In this document: positions 61,410 through 64,000 of the stretch, piece after piece | Layout of the letters: each line of letters begins with the position of its first letter | Numbering within the stretch: position 1 is the stretch's first letter | NCBI GenBank assembly: GCA_029204225.1 | Contig: CM055113.1 | Location: forward strand, 3,115,194 to 3,179,193 | From: Diphasiastrum complanatum | Lineage: Eukaryota > Streptophyta > Lycopodiopsida > Lycopodiales > Lycopodiaceae | Reading direction: 5' to 3' | Length of the DNA stretch: 64,000 nt | Program-made: the position numbers and the translations under genes | Notes under the pieces: generated by a model | The model's database searches: none | The model's input: the letters and a program-made list of their open reading frames with translations, nothing else | What the model was told of the DNA's origin: nothing

Positions 61410-62503
61410 GTTGATGGTCAGAAATTTTCCACCTTACCGTCTTTGATTTCCATTATGAGGTAAGGTGTATTAGTTGTTTTTAATTATTCTTATGTTTTCT
61501 AAGAAAAACTTTGAAATATATATATATATATTTTGCAGTTTATAAAGATTGAATGCTTAAGGCATATAAAAGTGATGTTTATTTTGAATTATAGAATTTG
61601 TAAGATTACAGCTTTTTATAGTAAAAAATAAAAAGAATAAAATAATAATAATAATAATAAATAAAAAAAATTTGTGAGCACATACACTTTACACATGCAT
61701 CGTTAAAGCACGATATGTTTGCATTCATTTGATAATGTTTTGAAAATTGCATTGCATTTCCCTATGCACACTGCATTTATTTGATGATAGGGGTGCAATG
61801 TTAACTACTTTTTCCAAATGGGCATGTTTGGTTGAATCAGAAGCATCTGGGGGGTCTGAGAGGTAAAATGAAGTTTTTGGGTGGAATAAAACATTACCAG
61901 TGGGGTGGTGAATGGGAAAAATTATTATAGTTTGAATCATCATGGAAATGCTCTGACCTTTTGAGAGTATTTGTGAGAACTTTTGAGTGATGAGTGAAAA
62001 AAAAATGAGTGGAGAGAAAATGATGAGTGTTTTCCATATATCTCCAACTAGTTTGAACATAGATTTAAAAATTGGATCTAGATTTTTCTGTGTGAGGAAC
62101 TAGATATACTTGATCTTTAAGTTTCGATCTTTTAATCCGATCTATAGATGAAGAATGTGAGGATATACGTATATTTGAGAGATTCAATACCTTATGAGAC
62201 AAAAAGAGTCTGTAAGGAGAGGATAGGAATTTATTGAGAATGAAAATTGGGGGGGGGGCACTTCTGAGGGTGCGCCCATCTCTAGGTCCAGTGGGTCGTA
62301 GCTCTGGCGGTGGCCGTGGAGGTGTCACCTCTTGCAGCGACCAAGAGGAAGCACTTTGTCTCGTGAGAGGATTGCATCCTTCTGCTCGTCAAGCAGTCTA
62401 AGAGCAGTCGATGCATGAGGACGCGACGACAATTGGCTAACCTATCACTATTGGCAAGTCTAGCACATGCCCATATGAGTTTCATGTCGATTGATCTTTA
62501 AAT
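61410..62503. other. Tail of gypsy gag unit (unit C)
   Basis: As 21867-22969. The G run is about 9 bases (near 62249), the shortest of the three. Confidence 0.6.
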
Positions 62504-63746
62504 ATGGGAGATAATAATGGATATTTGGTCATGAGACGAGCTCGTGAATTGACTAAATTATATCTTAGCAATTCTCTCAACGATTTGCGCCTACAGCCAC
62601 GAGACGAGAAGGATCGTATCTTAGAGACATTGCATAGGGAATTTCCATGTGACCATCTAGTTAGTAATAAATTGATGAAGACAAAGCTTGGCGATCACAT
62701 GTATCACTATCGTGACAAGCTCCGCCAACAATCTTGAAGGCCAAGTAGACCAGGCAAGCCAACCTCGTGTAGCAAAAGTACTTGACCTTCGCTCACGAGT
62801 GAGTTTAGGAAAACCCCCCATAAATATGACAAGCATAAGGAAGTAGCAAGAGTAAAACTGAGCATGAATAGTATCAGTCATCTTGGCTCCAAGGGGAAAC
62901 AATGTTTTAAAGATTATTTTGTGAGTAATTTTTAACCCTAAATATCATTGTTAAGTTCTATTCATTGCTTAAGTCAACTAAGTTATATTCATAGCTCGAT
63001 TGCTAACAAGTTTCTTTGATGTGTCTATAGAATGCGACTTGGCTAAAAGAATGGTTTGGTGCTACAAAAAAAAAACCATTTTTCATTGTAAAGTTTTGGT
63101 AATACATTTCACTTTTTGGGGATTTAGAAGGGAGCTCAATAGATGCTACCCATGAGTTAATGCAACGAAGGCGTCCCTAGTAATGATAGGCCTACCCTCT
63201 TGGAGTATTGAGGCGTAAGTGGTGGACGTACTCTCTCTTTGTTGATCCTTTTTGTGTGCATTTCTACCCAAAAAGGTAGTGTCCTTGACAGTCCATGTTG
63301 TACACCAAACCATGCTTTTAGCCATCTATGGCAGAGTTCCAACTGACGAAGAATATAAACTCTACTACAATCTTAATTTCAAGAACATGCATAGGGAATT
63401 GGAAAGTAGAGAAATCTTTCCAATAGATCAGGTAAACCCTAACTTATGACTTTTAGTTGAAACTACTCTTTTTTTTAAATAGGTTTGCACTGCATTCAAC
63501 TTTCACAAAATACATATATATCTCATTATGGGTTTTGCATTTCATTCAAATTTCTCAAAGCACTTATGATGGCATGTGTAGATTGATGAAGCGCAAGAGG
63601 AGCAAATTGATCAAGAACTTGCACACGATCATGAGGAGGGGACGGCAACAACAGTGGTGGGAACTGGCGGCAGCGGCAGGGGTGATGATGACGAGGAAGC
63701 TGTAGGCATTCGTAGAGGCGAAGCCTTCATCTCAAATGAAAACTGA
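62504..63746 (+). pseudogene. En/Spm-associated gene (unit D)
   Basis: Same exon layout and stops as in the other units. Last intron 63432-63581, last exon 63582-63746. V-I to G-T changes near 63660 open an 82-codon shadow frame on the + strand. Confidence 0.45.
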
Positions 63747-64000
63747 AGCTCTAAAAAACTATAAATATTTTTTTGTAAATAGAATAGATATGCAAGCACA
63801 TTGTCATTTAGAATACGTAGCACAAAAAGCTTGAGCAATTTTGATCAATGCTAGTGCTCACCTCTTAAAAAGAGCAATAGAATCCTCTCAAAAAAAAGGG
63901 AGGTTGCATCCGATATTTTCCAACAAAAAAATGGGGTCTCGCGAGTGCAAATGAGCACCTGTGGGCCCAAAAATTTAGTTTTAATCCAAAATAAACATCG
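62696..64000. repeat. Tandem macro-repeat, unit D (start only)
   Basis: Continues to the window end. 63747-64000 matches 40547-40800, so D is of the C type and carries at least the left end of the 6.4-kb block. Confidence 0.9.

Larger units (their letters stand above)
39495..62695. repeat. Tandem macro-repeat, unit C (23.2 kb)
   Basis: Longest ancestral-looking unit. It keeps the 6.4-kb block, the 93-bp gag segment and the 356-bp Helentron 3' segment, and has no internal duplicate. It diverges visibly more from A and B than they do from each other. Confidence 0.92.

Noticed and set aside
1-64000. CRISPR array, tRNA or rRNA genes, bacterial-type systems
   Set aside because: No short regularly spaced repeats with unique spacers, no cloverleaf or rRNA sequence recognised, and all coding content is eukaryotic transposon type.

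Overview
The window reads as repeat-rich nuclear DNA of a land plant. It is AT-rich and made almost entirely of broken Ty1/copia pieces (UBN2-type gag, DSGA protease, gag-pre-integrase, copia reverse transcriptase), a Ty3/gypsy-type gag, the C-terminal end of a Helentron-like (Helitron2/proto-Helentron type) helicase-endonuclease, and a decayed plant En/Spm-associated (Transposase_24-like) gene with introns. I found no rRNA, tRNA, organellar gene, CRISPR or bacterial operon. A large-genome seed-free plant such as a fern or bryophyte would fit, but this is a guess. No intact single-copy host gene was recognised.

The dominant structure is a tandem array of a very long composite unit. Unit A covers 1-23161, B 23162-39494, C 39495-62695, and D starts at 62696 and runs off the end. 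The conserved order in each unit is: (1) En/Spm-like pseudogene on +; (2) a + strand copia element with no 5' LTR, whose pol contains a gypsy-type RNase H segment fused in frame to copia reverse transcriptase, ending in a 0.59-kb 3' LTR; (3) three successive minus-strand copia stubs, each keeping a right-hand 5' LTR and primer-binding site but losing its distal part (gag-protease with a 208-bp LTR, an RT fragment with a 734-bp LTR, a gag with a 701-bp LTR); (4) the Helentron helicase/endonuclease end on +; (5) a gypsy-type LTR candidate and a gag-only polyprotein on +; (6) an AT/G-rich tail leading into the next En/Spm-like gene.

Unit lengths differ (about 23.2, 16.3 and 23.2 kb) for two independent reasons. 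Units A and B lack a 6.4-kb block that C carries at 40568-46980, and whose left end D also carries. Unit A instead contains a 6.8-kb internal insertion (12241-19065), mostly a second copy of the RT-stub to Helentron section. The first 12.2 kb of A and B differ by only a handful of bases. The rest of A resembles C at some sites, so A looks like the product of unequal exchange between B-like and C-like units.

Nearly every open frame is defective, and most defects are shared by all copies, so the parts decayed before the array was amplified. The best-preserved frames are the 330-codon Helentron C-terminus in the A internal duplicate and in C (all endonuclease motifs present), the 335-codon gypsy/copia chimera, the 451-codon gag in A and B, and one intact 237-codon copia gag at 13895-14608.

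The C-only block has other debris: a CACTA-type terminus with subterminal inverted repeats, a pair of about 300-bp direct repeats, a minus-strand primer-binding site matching plant initiator tRNA-Met with repetitive flanks, and another copia RT fragment. Family assignments rest on motifs read by eye. No alignment or database search was run, and a false assembly duplication of near-identical units cannot be excluded.
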